NCBI RefSeq assembly: GCF_023898865.1
Contig: NZ_JAGSOV010000062.1
Span: 1 to 64,000, forward strand
Reading direction: 5' to 3'
Length of the DNA: 64,000 nucleotides
Source of the DNA: Pseudonocardia humida
GTDB taxonomy: Bacteria > Actinomycetota > Actinomycetes > Mycobacteriales > Pseudonocardiaceae
Every line of letters begins with the position of its first letter. The stretch's first letter is position 1. Positions 14,409-22,363 of the stretch are shown piece after piece. The notes under the pieces are model-generated. The model did no database searches. It had not been told where the DNA came from and was given only the letters and a program-made list of their open reading frames with translations. The position numbers and the translations under genes are program-made.

Positions 14409-15308
14409 ATCAGCACTCCCACCCGCACCGCCGCGATCGCCGGCCGCGCCGTCGCCCGGATCGGCTACGGCGCGGCCCAGCTCGACCGCCTGCACGACCG
14501 CCGCGACGAGGCCGTCGCCCTGCTGCGCCACGCGGTCGACGCGGGCGTGGACCACGTCGACACCGCCGAGTTCTACGGCTTCGGCTTCGCCAACGCCGTG
14601 ATCCGCGAAGCCCTGCGCCCCACCGACGACGTCATGGTCGCCACCAAGGTCGGCGCCGACCCCGACCCCGGCGGGCGGCTGCCGCTGCGGACCGCGCAGC
14701 GGCCCGAGGAGCTGCGCGCCAGCGTCGAGGACAACCTGCGCAGCCTCGGCGTCGACCGCCTCGCGGTGGTCAACCTCCGCCGGCTCGACTCCGGCCCCGG
14801 GATGCGCCCCGAGGGCGACCAGGTGGTCGACCTCGACGACCAGCTCGCGGTGATGACCGCCCTGCGCGACGAGGGCAAGGTCGGCGCGATCGGCCTGAGC
14901 GGCGTCACCCCCGACGGCCTGCGCCGCGCCCTGCCCGCCGGCATCGCCTGCGTGCAGAACGCCTACAGCCTCGTCGCCCGCGACGACGACGACCTGCTGG
15001 GGCTGTGCGCGGCCGAGGGCGTCGCGTGGGTGCCGTTCTTCCCGCTCGGCGGGGCGTTCGCGGGGTTGCCCAAGGTCACCGAGGAGCCCGCCGTCCACGT
15101 CGTCGCCGACTCCCTCGGTGTCACGCCCGCCCAGGTGGGCCTCGCCTGGCTGCTGCACCGCGCCCCGAACGTCCTGCTCATCCCCGGCACCGCCGACCAC
15201 GACCACCTCGACGCCAACCTGGCGGTCGGCGGGATCACCCTCGACGACGCCGCCCTCGCCACCCTGGACGCCGTCGAGTCCCGCTCCACCGACGTCCGGC
15301 TCGGCTAG
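14409..15308 (+). CDS. Aldo/keto reductase with apparent non-canonical ATC start
   Basis: The frame encodes a TIM-barrel aldo/keto reductase of about 299 residues. Strand 1 is ARIGYGAAQLD, the catalytic Asp/Tyr region is VDHVDTAEFYGFGFAN and the catalytic Lys is in VATKVGADPD. The usual catalytic His position reads VVNLRRLD, as in some actinobacterial members. IGLSGVTPDGLRRAL and VLLIPGTADHDHLDAN complete the barrel and NADPH site. Homology begins at about 14412, but no ATG, GTG or TTG precedes it in frame. ATC at 14409 (ATCAGCACTCCC) lies 8 bases after GAGGAG, exactly where ATG is expected. The first conventional start, GTG 14547, would remove about 46 residues of the barrel. The gene is controlled by the divergent TetR. 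Confidence 0.82.
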   Translation: MSTPTRTAAIAGRAVARIGYGAAQLDRLHDRRDEAVALLRHAVDAGVDHVDTAEFYGFGFANAVIREALRPTDDVMVATKVGADPDPGGRLPLRTAQRPEELRASVEDNLRSLGVDRLAVVNLRRLDSGPGMRPEGDQVVDLDDQLAVMTALRDEGKVGAIGLSGVTPDGLRRALPAGIACVQNAYSLVARDDDDLLGLCAAEGVAWVPFFPLGGAFAGLPKVTEEPAVHVVADSLGVTPAQVGLAWLLHRAPNVLLIPGTADHDHLDANLAVGGITLDDAALATLDAVESRSTDVRLG

Positions 15309-15609
15309 GACCGCCCTCGCCCGTGGTCCGACCGGCGCAGCGACCCGCCGGGGCGGGGATCACCCACCGGACCGGAGTCCTGCGTGCGCCCAGCGCGGTG
15401 GTGGGGGTTGCGCTGACCTGCGGACGTGGGGCGTGTTCCCGGGCATCACCGCGAACACCCGGACCAGCCCGTTGAACGCGTGGCTGCTGGCCGCCGGGAT
15501 GGTGGTCGTCGACCAGCCGCTGCTGGTCGCGAGCGCGGTCGCGGTCGCGTGCCTGGCCGCGGGCGCAGCACGCTGGTGCTCACCGACCGGCGCGGGTGAC
15601 GCCGGGGGC
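15309..15609. other. Intergenic stretch, no supported feature
   Basis: About 300 bases separate the aldo/keto reductase from the convergent TetR gene. A short hydrophobic frame lies around 15470-15570 but has no start, ribosome site or recognisable relative, so nothing is called. Confidence 0.5.
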
Positions 15610-16242
15610 TCAGCGCAGGGCCGCGTCGAGCGGGACGGCGGTGGGTCGGGGCAGCGGGGCGGCGCCGTCGGCCCGGAACGCCTGCAGCAGGTAGGCCACG
15701 AGACGGCGCGACGCGGCCGCGGTCAGCTCCGCCGTCCCGGCCCGCACGCCGCCGTTGGCCAGCAGGATCAGCGACAGGTCGGCCGGGTGGAAGTCGCGGC
15801 GCAGGCCGCCCGCCTCCTGCGCGCGCCGGACGAGCTCGGCGAAGCCCCGCTCGGCCCGCTCGCGCAGCGCGCCGAACTCGGTCGTCCTCTGCGAGGCCGT
15901 GACGAACGCCGCGGAGAACCCCCGGTCCCTGGCCTGCATCTCGCACAGCTGCGTGACCATCCAGCAGAACGCGCGCCACGGATCGGGATCGGCGAGCGCG
16001 GCGTCGAGCAGGCCGGCGCACTCGTCCAGCTGTTCGGTGAAGGCCTCCGCGACCAGGTCCTCCTTGGTGGGGAAGCGGCGGTAGAGCGTCGCGACGCCGA
16101 GGCCGGCGCGGTGCGCGATCGCCGTCATCGGGACGTCCAGCCCTTCGGCCGCGAACGCCTCCCGCGCGACCTCCAGGATCCGCGCGCGGTTGGCCGCCGC
16201 GTCCGCGCGCAAGCGAGGCAATGCTGTCGGCACGCCTCCCAC
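15610..16242 (-). CDS. TetR-family repressor
   Basis: The 210-residue protein has an N-terminal TetR domain (NRARILEVAREAFAAEGLDV, then MTAIAHRAGLGVATLYRRFP and TKEDLVAEAF) and a C-terminal ligand domain of the SbtR-like type (GFAELVRRAQEAGGLRRDFHPADL). It may start at GTG 16242 or GTG 16233. It diverges from a quinone-oxidoreductase-like gene, and a 26-base palindrome covers its own start region, so it should autoregulate and repress that neighbour. Confidence 0.88.
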   Translation of the reverse strand: MGGVPTALPRLRADAAANRARILEVAREAFAAEGLDVPMTAIAHRAGLGVATLYRRFPTKEDLVAEAFTEQLDECAGLLDAALADPDPWRAFCWMVTQLCEMQARDRGFSAAFVTASQRTTEFGALRERAERGFAELVRRAQEAGGLRRDFHPADLSLILLANGGVRAGTAELTAAASRRLVAYLLQAFRADGAAPLPRPTAVPLDAALR

Positions 16243-16260
16243 TTTAGGTCAAGTGGAAGG
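16235..16260. promoter_or_regulatory. 26-base TetR operator
   Basis: CCTCCCACTT and AAGTGGAAGG form inverted 10-base arms with a single mismatch around the 6-base centre TAGGTC. The site overlaps the start of the TetR gene and ends 31 bases before the oxidoreductase start. Confidence 0.7.
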
Positions 16261-16291
16261 CACCGTCCGCTTCCGCTGCTAGAAGTGGACC

Positions 16292-17251
16292 ATGGCTTCC
16301 ACGGCGACTCCCACGACGACGAGGCTCGCGACCTTCGACCGGTACGGCCCACCCGAGGTCCTGACCGTGACCACCGCTCCCGTTCCGCGCCCCGGCCCGG
16401 GCGAGGTACTGGTCCGGGTGCGGGCGGTGTCGGTCAACGGGGGCGAGCTGGCGCTCCGCGCCGGGCGGCTGCGCCCGTTCAGCGGCTACCGGTTCCCCAA
16501 GCGCATCGGGATCGACCTGGCCGGTGAGGTGGTCGAGCCCGGAAACAGCAGGTTCGCGGCGGGAGACTTCGTCTGGGGGTTGCTCGGGCGGACGATGGGA
16601 TCGGCCGCGGAGTACGTCGCCGTGCCGGCCCGCCGGCTCGACCACGTCCCGGCCGGGCTCGACGCGGTGCGGGCCGCCGCGCTGCCCGTCGGGACGACGG
16701 CGATCACCGCCCTGCGCGACGTGGCGGCCCTCGCGCCCGGCGAGCGGCTGCTCGTGCGGGGGGCCAGCGGCGGGGTCGGCTACGTCGCCGTGCAGCTCGG
16801 CAAGGCCATGGGGGCGCACGTCACCGGGCTGGCCGGCGCGGACAACCTCGACCTGGTCACGGAGCTCGGCGCGGACGAGGCGATCGACTACCGCGGCCCG
16901 GCCGACCTGGGCCGCTTCGACGTCGTGCTGGACACCGTGGGCAGCGCCCTGCCCTCCTTCCGCCGGGTACTCACCCCGAGCGGGCGGATGGTCGCGATCG
17001 CGTTCGACCTCGACCACCCCCTCCGCTCGCTGGGCTTCATCGCGGCGCACGCGCCGCGGCGGCGCCGCTGGGTCCGCTTCTTCAGCGGCAACCCGACCAC
17101 CCCGCTCCTGGCCGAGCTCGGCCGCTGGGTGCGGTCCGGAGCGCTGCGCCCGCAGGTCGACCGCGTGTTCCCGCTGGCCGATATCGCCGGCGCGCACCGG
17201 GCCCTGGAGCGGGGCGGGGTGCGGGGCAAGATCGTCGTCGAGCTCCCCTGA
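16292..17251 (+). CDS. NAD(P)-dependent quinone-oxidoreductase-like MDR protein
   Basis: The 319-residue protein is a zinc-free medium-chain reductase of the quinone oxidoreductase group. The N-terminal GroES-like fold (ATFDRYGPPEVLTV, PGPGEVLVRVRAVSVN, RIGIDLAGEVVEPG) is followed by the Rossmann nucleotide site near residue 155 (LLVRGASGGVGYVAVQLGKA) and ADEAIDYRG, typical of NADPH users. The structural and catalytic Cys/His zinc ligands of true alcohol dehydrogenases are absent. The C-terminus VRGKIVVELP matches family ends. It is probably induced when the divergent TetR releases its operator, as in reactive quinone or enone detoxification; the substrate is inferred only from class. Confidence 0.88.
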   Translation: MASTATPTTTRLATFDRYGPPEVLTVTTAPVPRPGPGEVLVRVRAVSVNGGELALRAGRLRPFSGYRFPKRIGIDLAGEVVEPGNSRFAAGDFVWGLLGRTMGSAAEYVAVPARRLDHVPAGLDAVRAAALPVGTTAITALRDVAALAPGERLLVRGASGGVGYVAVQLGKAMGAHVTGLAGADNLDLVTELGADEAIDYRGPADLGRFDVVLDTVGSALPSFRRVLTPSGRMVAIAFDLDHPLRSLGFIAAHAPRRRRWVRFFSGNPTTPLLAELGRWVRSGALRPQVDRVFPLADIAGAHRALERGGVRGKIVVELP

Positions 17252-17289
17252 GCCGTGGCGGTCGGTGCCCGCCGCCTCCGGACCGGACC

Positions 17290-18336
17290 TCAGCGCCGCG
17301 GTCCGGGCCCGTGCCGCGGGCCGGACGCGGTGAGGGCCGCGGCGATCCACTGCTCGCTCTCCCCCGGGTCCTGCGGGTCCGGTTCCGGCGGCGGGTTGAT
17401 GGTGGCCATCAGTGAGATGTAGGTGCCCAGCAGGTCGGTGAACTCCGACACCACGCGATCGGCCTGCTGGTGGGCGGCGCCGGCGGGGTCGGGGGCAGCC
17501 ATGGAGCGCCGCAGCTCGGCGATGTCGGGCTCGCCGAGCGGGCCCCCGCTCGCGTCGGCGAAGAGCTCGGCGACCGTGGCCAGCAGCCGCTCGGCGATCT
17601 CCTGCGCCCGCGGGGAGTCCGGCGGCAGCCCGGCCCGCTGCGCCTCCCATGCCTCGACCTGCACCCGGCGGCACTCCTCGATGAGGTCCAGCCGTCGGGG
17701 CGCGGTCAGCTCGAGCGACCGGGGCGAGGAGAAGGCGGTGCGGAAGAACCGGCGGACCTCGCGGCGGAAGGCGTCGTCGCGCACCAGGTCGGCCAGTGCG
17801 ATCCAGGCCTGGAGCTGCTCGGTGGTCGGTTCCTCCGGCAGGTCGGGCCGCATCCGGTGCAGGTGCTCGACGAACGCGGGGTGCACGGTGAGGCCGTCGG
17901 TGATCTCGTCCCAGAACTCGTCGAGGAGCCGGTTGCGGTCGTCGTCGGACATGGAGACGAGGTCGTGCATGAGGGCCACCCGTTCGGTCGTGGTGTGCTG
18001 GTCGGCGACGGTCCGCAGGACGGCCCGCCGGGCGCGCAGGTGGCGCAGCTGCCGCTCGACGAGCGCCAGGTGCGTCGTGGCCAGGTCGCGCAGGGTCGTC
18101 TCCTCGGCCAGCAGCCGGCGGATGTCGTCCAGACCCGCGCCGAGCTCGCGCAGCGTGCGGACGATCTCCAGCCGCGCGATGGCGTCGACGTCGTAGAGCC
18201 GGTGACCGGCGTCGTTGTGGCCGGTGGGCGCGATGACGCCGTCGTCGGCGTAGTACCGGATGGCGCTCACGCTCAGCCCGGTCCGGCGCGCCACGTCCCC
18301 GATGGGGTAGAGCTGGTTGTCCTCCACGGCGCCCAC
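17290..18336 (-). CDS. MerR-family regulator with long C-terminal effector domain
   Basis: The 348-residue protein opens with a MerR DNA-binding domain (YPIGDVARRTGLSVSAIRYY, HRLYDVDAIARLEIVRTLRE) and a dimerising coiled coil to about residue 110. The remaining ~230 residues are helical and could bind a ligand, as in TipA-like regulators, although I do not recognise the domain. It may start at GTG 18336 or GTG 18327. The mRNA is probably nearly leaderless because a GGCTTG/CAAGCC palindrome lies 16 bases upstream. No obvious target gene is divergent and close, so autoregulation is the main inference. Confidence 0.85.
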   Translation of the reverse strand: MGAVEDNQLYPIGDVARRTGLSVSAIRYYADDGVIAPTGHNDAGHRLYDVDAIARLEIVRTLRELGAGLDDIRRLLAEETTLRDLATTHLALVERQLRHLRARRAVLRTVADQHTTTERVALMHDLVSMSDDDRNRLLDEFWDEITDGLTVHPAFVEHLHRMRPDLPEEPTTEQLQAWIALADLVRDDAFRREVRRFFRTAFSSPRSLELTAPRRLDLIEECRRVQVEAWEAQRAGLPPDSPRAQEIAERLLATVAELFADASGGPLGEPDIAELRRSMAAPDPAGAAHQQADRVVSEFTDLLGTYISLMATINPPPEPDPQDPGESEQWIAAALTASGPRHGPGPRR

Positions 18337-18351
18337 TCTGGGGTCTCATGC

Positions 18352-18368
18352 GGCTTGAGGCGCAAGCC
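18352..18368. promoter_or_regulatory. Candidate MerR operator
   Basis: GGCTTG and CAAGCC are perfect 6-base inverted arms around AGGCG. The element lies immediately upstream of the MerR gene in the spacing expected for a MerR-bound promoter. Confidence 0.5.
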
Positions 18369-18648
18369 CCTGGCAACGCCGTCGCGGGTCGCGGTGCCAC
18401 CGGTGGTCCGAACGGTCAGCGGGTGCCGTCGTCGGCCAGGGTGCCGGCGGTGCCGGTGACGCCCTCACCGATCTGGCGCTGCACGGTGACGTCGCTGACC
18501 CGACACCGCCGAGTGAAAGGCTGTCTACGTATCGTGACGGCTGCCCCGCCGTTACACGTCCGACACAGACCTCCGCCGGGCCCGGTGCCGCCGCGGCCGG
18601 GACGGCGATCACATGCCGCAGCAGGGGGCGATCCCCCAGACTGGGCCG

Positions 18649-19011
18649 ATGGCCGTCGACCCCACCGGCGCGGACCTCAAGGCCTTCCTCGCCGAGGCCC
18701 CCGATCAGCCGGTCACCATGCTCAACCTGCTGCGGTTCGCCGACGGCGGCCGCGCCCGCTACGACGAGTACATCGCGCACTTCCACCGGACCTCGGCCCG
18801 CTTCGGCGCCGAGGTCGTCTACTACGGCTACGGCCACACCCCCGTGGTGGCCGAGTCCGGGCAGGCCTGGGACGCGGTGCTGCTGGTCCGCTACCCCAGC
18901 CGGCGGGCGTTCGCGGACATGGTCCGCGACCCCGAGTACCAGACCGGCACCCACCTCCGGTCCGAGGCGCTGGTGGAGGCGGTGCTGCAGCCGACGACCG
19001 CGGCGCCCTGA
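18649..19011 (+). CDS. DUF1330-like small protein
   Basis: The 120-residue protein has the ferredoxin-like dimeric barrel pattern of DUF1330 and related proteins: PVTMLNLLRFADGGRARYDEY, AEVVYYGYGHTPVV and AVLLVRYPSRRAFADMVRD, then EYQTGTHLRSEALVEA. Members are cytoplasmic and mostly uncharacterised. ATG 18649 is preferred because the family begins with this region; an ATG at 18613 is in frame. The 280 bases upstream hold the MerR operator and otherwise only AT-richer DNA with the 11-base motif CTACGTATCGT at 18525. Confidence 0.75.
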   Translation: MAVDPTGADLKAFLAEAPDQPVTMLNLLRFADGGRARYDEYIAHFHRTSARFGAEVVYYGYGHTPVVAESGQAWDAVLLVRYPSRRAFADMVRDPEYQTGTHLRSEALVEAVLQPTTAAP

Positions 19012-19024
19012 CCGGCGGGGCGCG

Positions 19025-19234
19025 TCAGGCGCCGTCCAGCAGGTGGTCGAACTCGCGACCGCGGGCGCCGTCGAGCCACGCGGCGAACTCGGCGCGGGTG
19101 AACCGCAGCACCGGGCCGCCGCGGTCCTTGGTGTCCCGCACCTCGATCATGTCGTCGTGCGACCGCATCTCGACGCACGAGCCTTCCTCGTTGCTGGCGG
19201 ATGCCTTGATCCATGGCGTCGTCACGTCGGCCAC
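19025..19234 (-). CDS. DUF397 protein
   Basis: The 69-residue product is a typical DUF397 protein: WIKASASNEEGSCVEM at the N-terminus, IEVRDTKDRGGPVLRF in the middle and TRAEFAAWLDGA near the end. DUF397 genes in actinomycetes are almost always paired with an XRE/DUF5753 regulator and act in development or behave like toxin-antitoxin modules. Here the GTG start at 19234 overlaps the 3' end of that regulator by 13 bases, so they are translationally coupled. Confidence 0.9.
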   Translation of the reverse strand: MADVTTPWIKASASNEEGSCVEMRSHDDMIEVRDTKDRGGPVLRFTRAEFAAWLDGARGREFDHLLDGA

Positions 19235-20016
19235 TCTCCAATCGGTACCGCTCGGTCCATCAAGATCGACCAGACCTGCTCGTAGTGGGCCCAGTCGTGG
19301 GGCTTGTCGAGGTAGCGAGCGATCCCGTCGCCCTCGATGTAGACCAGGGACGGGTCGTCGGCGTCCTCGAACGCGAGCAGCGCCCACGACGAGCGTCGCG
19401 GCGATGGTCCGGCCCGGAACGGGAGGACCCGCACATCCGCGGCCGACGATCGGAGGCTCTCCAGCTGTGCGGCCATGACCTCGGGCGATCCGGCCACCAA
19501 CCGGAGCGCCCCCTCGCCCATGATCACTGTGACGCCGTCCATGGACCGCTGCTGTCGCTCCATCCGGAACCGGACCCGCTGCTCGATGATCTCGGGCGCC
19601 AGGTCCGGGAGTACCCCGATGACGGCTCGCGCGTACTCCTCGGTCTGCAGCAAGCCGTGCACGAGCTGCGGCTCGAAGCACCTGATCTCGCGCGCTGTGG
19701 ACTCCAGACCGGCGTACAGACCGAACCACTCGGGCACGACACCCGGATCGGCCTCCCACCAGTCCTCCTGCTGGGTGCCCGGCGCCAACGCCGCGAGGGC
19801 GTCCGTGGTGGCGGGGTCGGCGCCGTACAACCAGCACAGCGCACGGATGTCGGCCATCTTCACCGGTCCCTGACCGGCCTCGATCCTGGACATCTTGGCC
19901 TTGCTGGCGATGCCCGCCTCGATCACGTCGGTGACCTTCTTGCCGGACGCCAGGCGTAGCTGACGCAGCTTCGAGCCGAGTTGTCGTCGCACGACGACGG
20001 ATCCGCCCCCGCTCAT
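19222..20016 (-). CDS. XRE-family regulator with DUF5753 domain
   Basis: The 264-residue protein has an N-terminal Cro/C1 helix-turn-helix at about residues 10-65 (LGSKLRQLRLASGKKVTDVI, IASKAKMSRIEAGQGPVKM) and a C-terminal DUF5753 domain (PQLVHGLLQTEEYARAVI, RQQRSMDGVTVIMGEGALR, LAFEDADDPSLVYIEGDG). This is the BldB/WhiJ-like partner of DUF397 proteins. GGAGG about 6 bases upstream supports ATG 20016. It faces a two-gene operon of tiny proteins across 175 bases and is the likely regulator of both directions. Confidence 0.9.
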   Translation of the reverse strand: MSGGGSVVVRRQLGSKLRQLRLASGKKVTDVIEAGIASKAKMSRIEAGQGPVKMADIRALCWLYGADPATTDALAALAPGTQQEDWWEADPGVVPEWFGLYAGLESTAREIRCFEPQLVHGLLQTEEYARAVIGVLPDLAPEIIEQRVRFRMERQQRSMDGVTVIMGEGALRLVAGSPEVMAAQLESLRSSAADVRVLPFRAGPSPRRSSWALLAFEDADDPSLVYIEGDGIARYLDKPHDWAHYEQVWSILMDRAVPIGEWPT

Positions 20017-20191
20017 GACCACCTCCGAAGTGTTTCACGGTGAGCCCCTGGTCTGCGAGCGCCGCGCACGGCAACGTACAGCGGCGAATCGCTGAGCGGT
20101 GAGAGTTCCACAGAGAGACCTCGCATCGCCAGTAGTTCCACTGCAATCTGTGACTGTGCGGCCACGCGCATCACGGAAGGGGAACCAGAGC

Positions 20192-20428
20192 GTGATCACT
20201 TACGAGGTCCAGGGACGACGGACGGAGCGCGACGCCGGCGGCGGGGTGCGGGACGTCGTCCGCCTGCGGTCCACCCCGAGCAGGGCCGCGGCGTTCGACA
20301 TCGCCGAGACCATGACGGCAGAGCGCCTGACGGTGTGGGTGTTCGCGGCCGAGCGGCGGGAGGGGAGGCCGACCTACGTGCTCCTCGGCGTCGTGCCCGC
20401 CGCCGACCCGCGGCCGCGGAAGGCATGA
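20192..20428 (+). CDS. Hypothetical small protein divergent from XRE/DUF397
   Basis: The frame gives 78 residues from GTG 20192 (ITYEVQGRRTERDAGGG, then STPSRAAAFDIAETMTAERL and VWVFAAERREGRPTYVLLG). It looks like a compact alpha/beta protein without membrane segments or Cys. AGAG precedes the start. Its stop overlaps the next ATG (ATGA), so the pair is translationally coupled. I do not recognise the family; its position opposite an XRE/DUF397 module is the only functional clue. Confidence 0.65.
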   Translation: MITYEVQGRRTERDAGGGVRDVVRLRSTPSRAAAFDIAETMTAERLTVWVFAAERREGRPTYVLLGVVPAADPRPRKA

Positions 20429-20637
20429 GCCGCCTCGGGCCCGGGCGGTCGTTCGTGCTGGTGCGCGGGGCCGACGACGGCATGGCGCACCTCGTCGGGT
20501 ACCGCCTCTACGAGTCCGGGCTGATCGGCGGCGAGGGCCGGTACCTGGCGGTGTGCGGGCGCACCGTGCTCGCCGCGGCGATGGCCGCCGAGCCCGGTCG
20601 GGTGTGCCGGCTGTGCCGGGCGCAGCTCACGCCCTGA
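20425..20637 (+). CDS. Small Cys-containing protein (AVCGR...CRLC type)
   Basis: The 70-residue protein has LAVCGRTVLAAAMAAEPGR followed by VCRLCRAQLTP. One Cys plus a terminal CxxC, with a His earlier (MAHLVGYRLY), is the pattern of small actinobacterial zinc-binding-like proteins often found next to XRE/DUF397 genes. It overlaps the upstream gene by ATGA. Zinc binding is inferred from spacing; function is unknown. Confidence 0.7.
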   Translation: MSRLGPGRSFVLVRGADDGMAHLVGYRLYESGLIGGEGRYLAVCGRTVLAAAMAAEPGRVCRLCRAQLTP

Positions 20638-20678
20638 TCACTCCGGCGGCGACGGGCCGCCCCTGCGCCCTCCGACGG

Positions 20679-20894
20679 TCAGCGGGTCGCGGTCTCCAGC
20701 AGTCCGGCGTCGGCCAGGACCCAGCGCGCGTCGTCGAGCCGGTCGTCGGGGACGAGCAGCCGGGGCTGCGACCCTCCGACCGGCGGGTCGCCGTCGAGCC
20801 GGCCCGCCACCTGGTGGTCGATGCCGGATCCGGTCAGCAGCGCGCGGGCGAAACTCAGCATGACCTGGTCCGCGGTCCGCAGCAGTTCCACCAT
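20679..20894 (-). CDS. DUF2007-like putative signal-transducing protein
   Basis: The 71-residue protein matches the DUF2007 pattern: MVELLRTADQVMLSFARALL, SGIDHQVAG, RLLVPDDRLDDARWVLADAG. DUF2007 proteins are small ferredoxin-like folds suspected of signalling but without known partners. The gene converges with the preceding small-protein operon at a 41-base gap. Confidence 0.8.
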   Translation of the reverse strand: MVELLRTADQVMLSFARALLTGSGIDHQVAGRLDGDPPVGGSQPRLLVPDDRLDDARWVLADAGLLETATR

Positions 20895-20996
20895 GTCTCG
20901 ACCGTACTGATGCCCCGCCCCGCTGTCGTTGGCCTTTCCCCACAGCGCCGACCGCCGACCTCAGCGGCACGGGGGTTGACTTCCGCCGGCCGGCCG

Positions 20997-21185
20997 TCAC
21001 CGCGCCCTGGCGCGCAGGGCCCGGACCAGCAGCCAGCCGCCGGCGACCAGGGCGAGCAGGCCGATCACCAGCCACAGCCGGGAGCCGGTCATGAAGCTGC
21101 CGCCGACCAGGCCGGCGCCCTGCAGGGTCCAGACGACGCCGACCACGGCCAGGACCACGCCGAGGGCGGGGAGGAGGAAGCGCAT
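20997..21185 (-). CDS. Small two-helix membrane protein
   Basis: From ATG 21185 the frame encodes 62 residues with two transmembrane helices (LLPALGVVLAVVGVVWTL and RLWLVIGLLALVAGGWLLV) joined by a short Gly-rich loop and ended by a basic tail. It resembles many unassigned actinobacterial small membrane proteins. No function can be given. Confidence 0.6.
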   Translation of the reverse strand: MRFLLPALGVVLAVVGVVWTLQGAGLVGGSFMTGSRLWLVIGLLALVAGGWLLVRALRARAR

Positions 21186-21357
21186 CCCCGGGATGATGCC
21201 CGCCGGCCGCCGCACCGCGCGGTGCCGCGCGCGGGCAGGCTCCCGGGCCCGTCCTCGCAGACTCTCCATGCTCCGCGCAGGTGCGGTGCGCTCTGCGAGG
21301 AGCACGCCGCCTCTGCGACGACGCGGTGCCACGAGCCGCGGCCGGCGTTCCGCAAGC

Positions 21358-21831
21358 TCAGCGCCCGGTCAGGCCGTCGATCTGCTCGCGGAGGATGTCG
21401 GCGTGCCCGGCGTGGCGGGCGGTCTCCTGCAGCAGGTGCGCCAGCACCCAGCGCAACGTCGGCGGAGGACCGCTCCCGGGATCGCGGCAGACGTCGTCGA
21501 GGTCGGCGCCCTCGATGACGGAGTCGACGCGCGACCACCCGCTGCGATAGGCGTCGAGCGCGGCGGTGACGGTGTCGTCCGGGCCGACCTCGTCATCGGC
21601 GACCACGGCACCGCGGCCGGCGAACCGCACCTCCACCCACCACGATTCGACCCACGCCATGTGCCGCACGAGCCAGAGCAGCGAGGTCCCGCTCGGGACG
21701 AGTGCGCGGCGGGCGTCCCATTCGTCGACGCCGTCGACCTTGCGGGCCAGCGACTCCCGTTCGTACCGCAGCAGGGTGCCGAGGATCCGGCGGTCGTCGC
21801 CGTCGAGCCGCGGGGGACTGGAGTCGGCCAC
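21358..21831 (-). CDS. DinB-family (DUF664) protein
   Basis: The 157-residue protein is a DinB/YfiT-like four-helix bundle of the DUF664 type: LGTLLRYERESLARKVDG, SLLWLVRHMAWVESWWVEV and LRWVLAHLLQETARHAGHAD. The three His residues in LVRHMA and RHAGHAD sit where the family binds a divalent metal. Members are often thiol-dependent transferases (mycothiol in Actinobacteria), but the substrate is not known. GTG 21831 is chosen to match the usual family start. Confidence 0.85.
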   Translation of the reverse strand: MADSSPPRLDGDDRRILGTLLRYERESLARKVDGVDEWDARRALVPSGTSLLWLVRHMAWVESWWVEVRFAGRGAVVADDEVGPDDTVTAALDAYRSGWSRVDSVIEGADLDDVCRDPGSGPPPTLRWVLAHLLQETARHAGHADILREQIDGLTGR

Positions 21832-21905
21832 GGACCGGACGCTACTGGCCCGCGGCACCCGCCGGGGCGCTTCGCCGGGATGCGGGCGGATCTTCGCCGG
21901 AAACG

Positions 21906-21937
21906 CGACGCGCCCCCGCGGTCGCGGGGGCGCGTCG
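21906..21937. terminator. Strong 14-bp hairpin terminator
   Basis: CGACGCGCCCCCGC (21906-21919) pairs perfectly with 21924-21937 around the loop GGTC. It lies just downstream of the minus-strand small membrane gene ending at 21961. It lacks a T-tract, as is common in very GC-rich actinomycetes. Confidence 0.8.
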
Positions 21938-21960
21938 GTGTGCGCGGAACGGCGGAACGG

Positions 21961-22152
21961 TCAGCGGGCGGGACGGCGACGCGAGTAGCCGCGCACCCTC
22001 ACCGGCCCGCTGCCCACGCCCGCGAGGTGCAGCGCCAGGCAGAGCAGACCGGCCAGCATCAGGACCTCGGCGGTGATGATCGAGAGGCTGATCCCGAAGA
22101 GGGCGAAGAGCAGTGCGAGACCGAACAGGACGGCGGAGATGATGGCGGTCAC
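21961..22152 (-). CDS. Small two-helix membrane protein
   Basis: The 63-residue product has two hydrophobic helices (ISAVLFGLALLFALFGISL and AEVLMLAGLLCLALHLAG) and an Arg-rich tail (RVRGYSRRRPAR). GGGAGGAAACCC places a clear ribosome site 5-7 bases before GTG 22152. A perfect 14-bp hairpin follows the stop. No relative with a known function is recognised. Confidence 0.65.
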   Translation of the reverse strand: MTAIISAVLFGLALLFALFGISLSIITAEVLMLAGLLCLALHLAGVGSGPVRVRGYSRRRPAR

Positions 22153-22291
22153 GGGTTTCCTCCCGGTCGGGGGCCACGGCGGCCTGGAACGCTCGGAGGC
22201 CGAGTGCCCGTTCCGCCCGACGCTCAATCACGCTCCGTGCATGACGGCGACGGGCCGACCGGGCCGCAGCGCGAGGTGCGTCCCGGGCTCG

Positions 22292-22321
22292 TTGACAGCT
22301 TCTCCGCGGCGCTCGTACGTT
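22292..22321 (+). promoter_or_regulatory. Candidate promoter of the amidase gene
   Basis: TTGACA at 22292-22297 and TACGTT at 22316-22321 are 18 bases apart, 43 bases before the amidase start codon. Confidence 0.45.
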
Positions 22322-22363
22322 TCGCGCTGGTAGGCCCCCCGCCCTCGTCCCCGAGGAGTCCCC

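Noticed and set aside
15450-15600. A small membrane protein gene
   Set aside because: Hydrophobic residues occur in one frame but there is no start codon with a ribosome site and no family resemblance.
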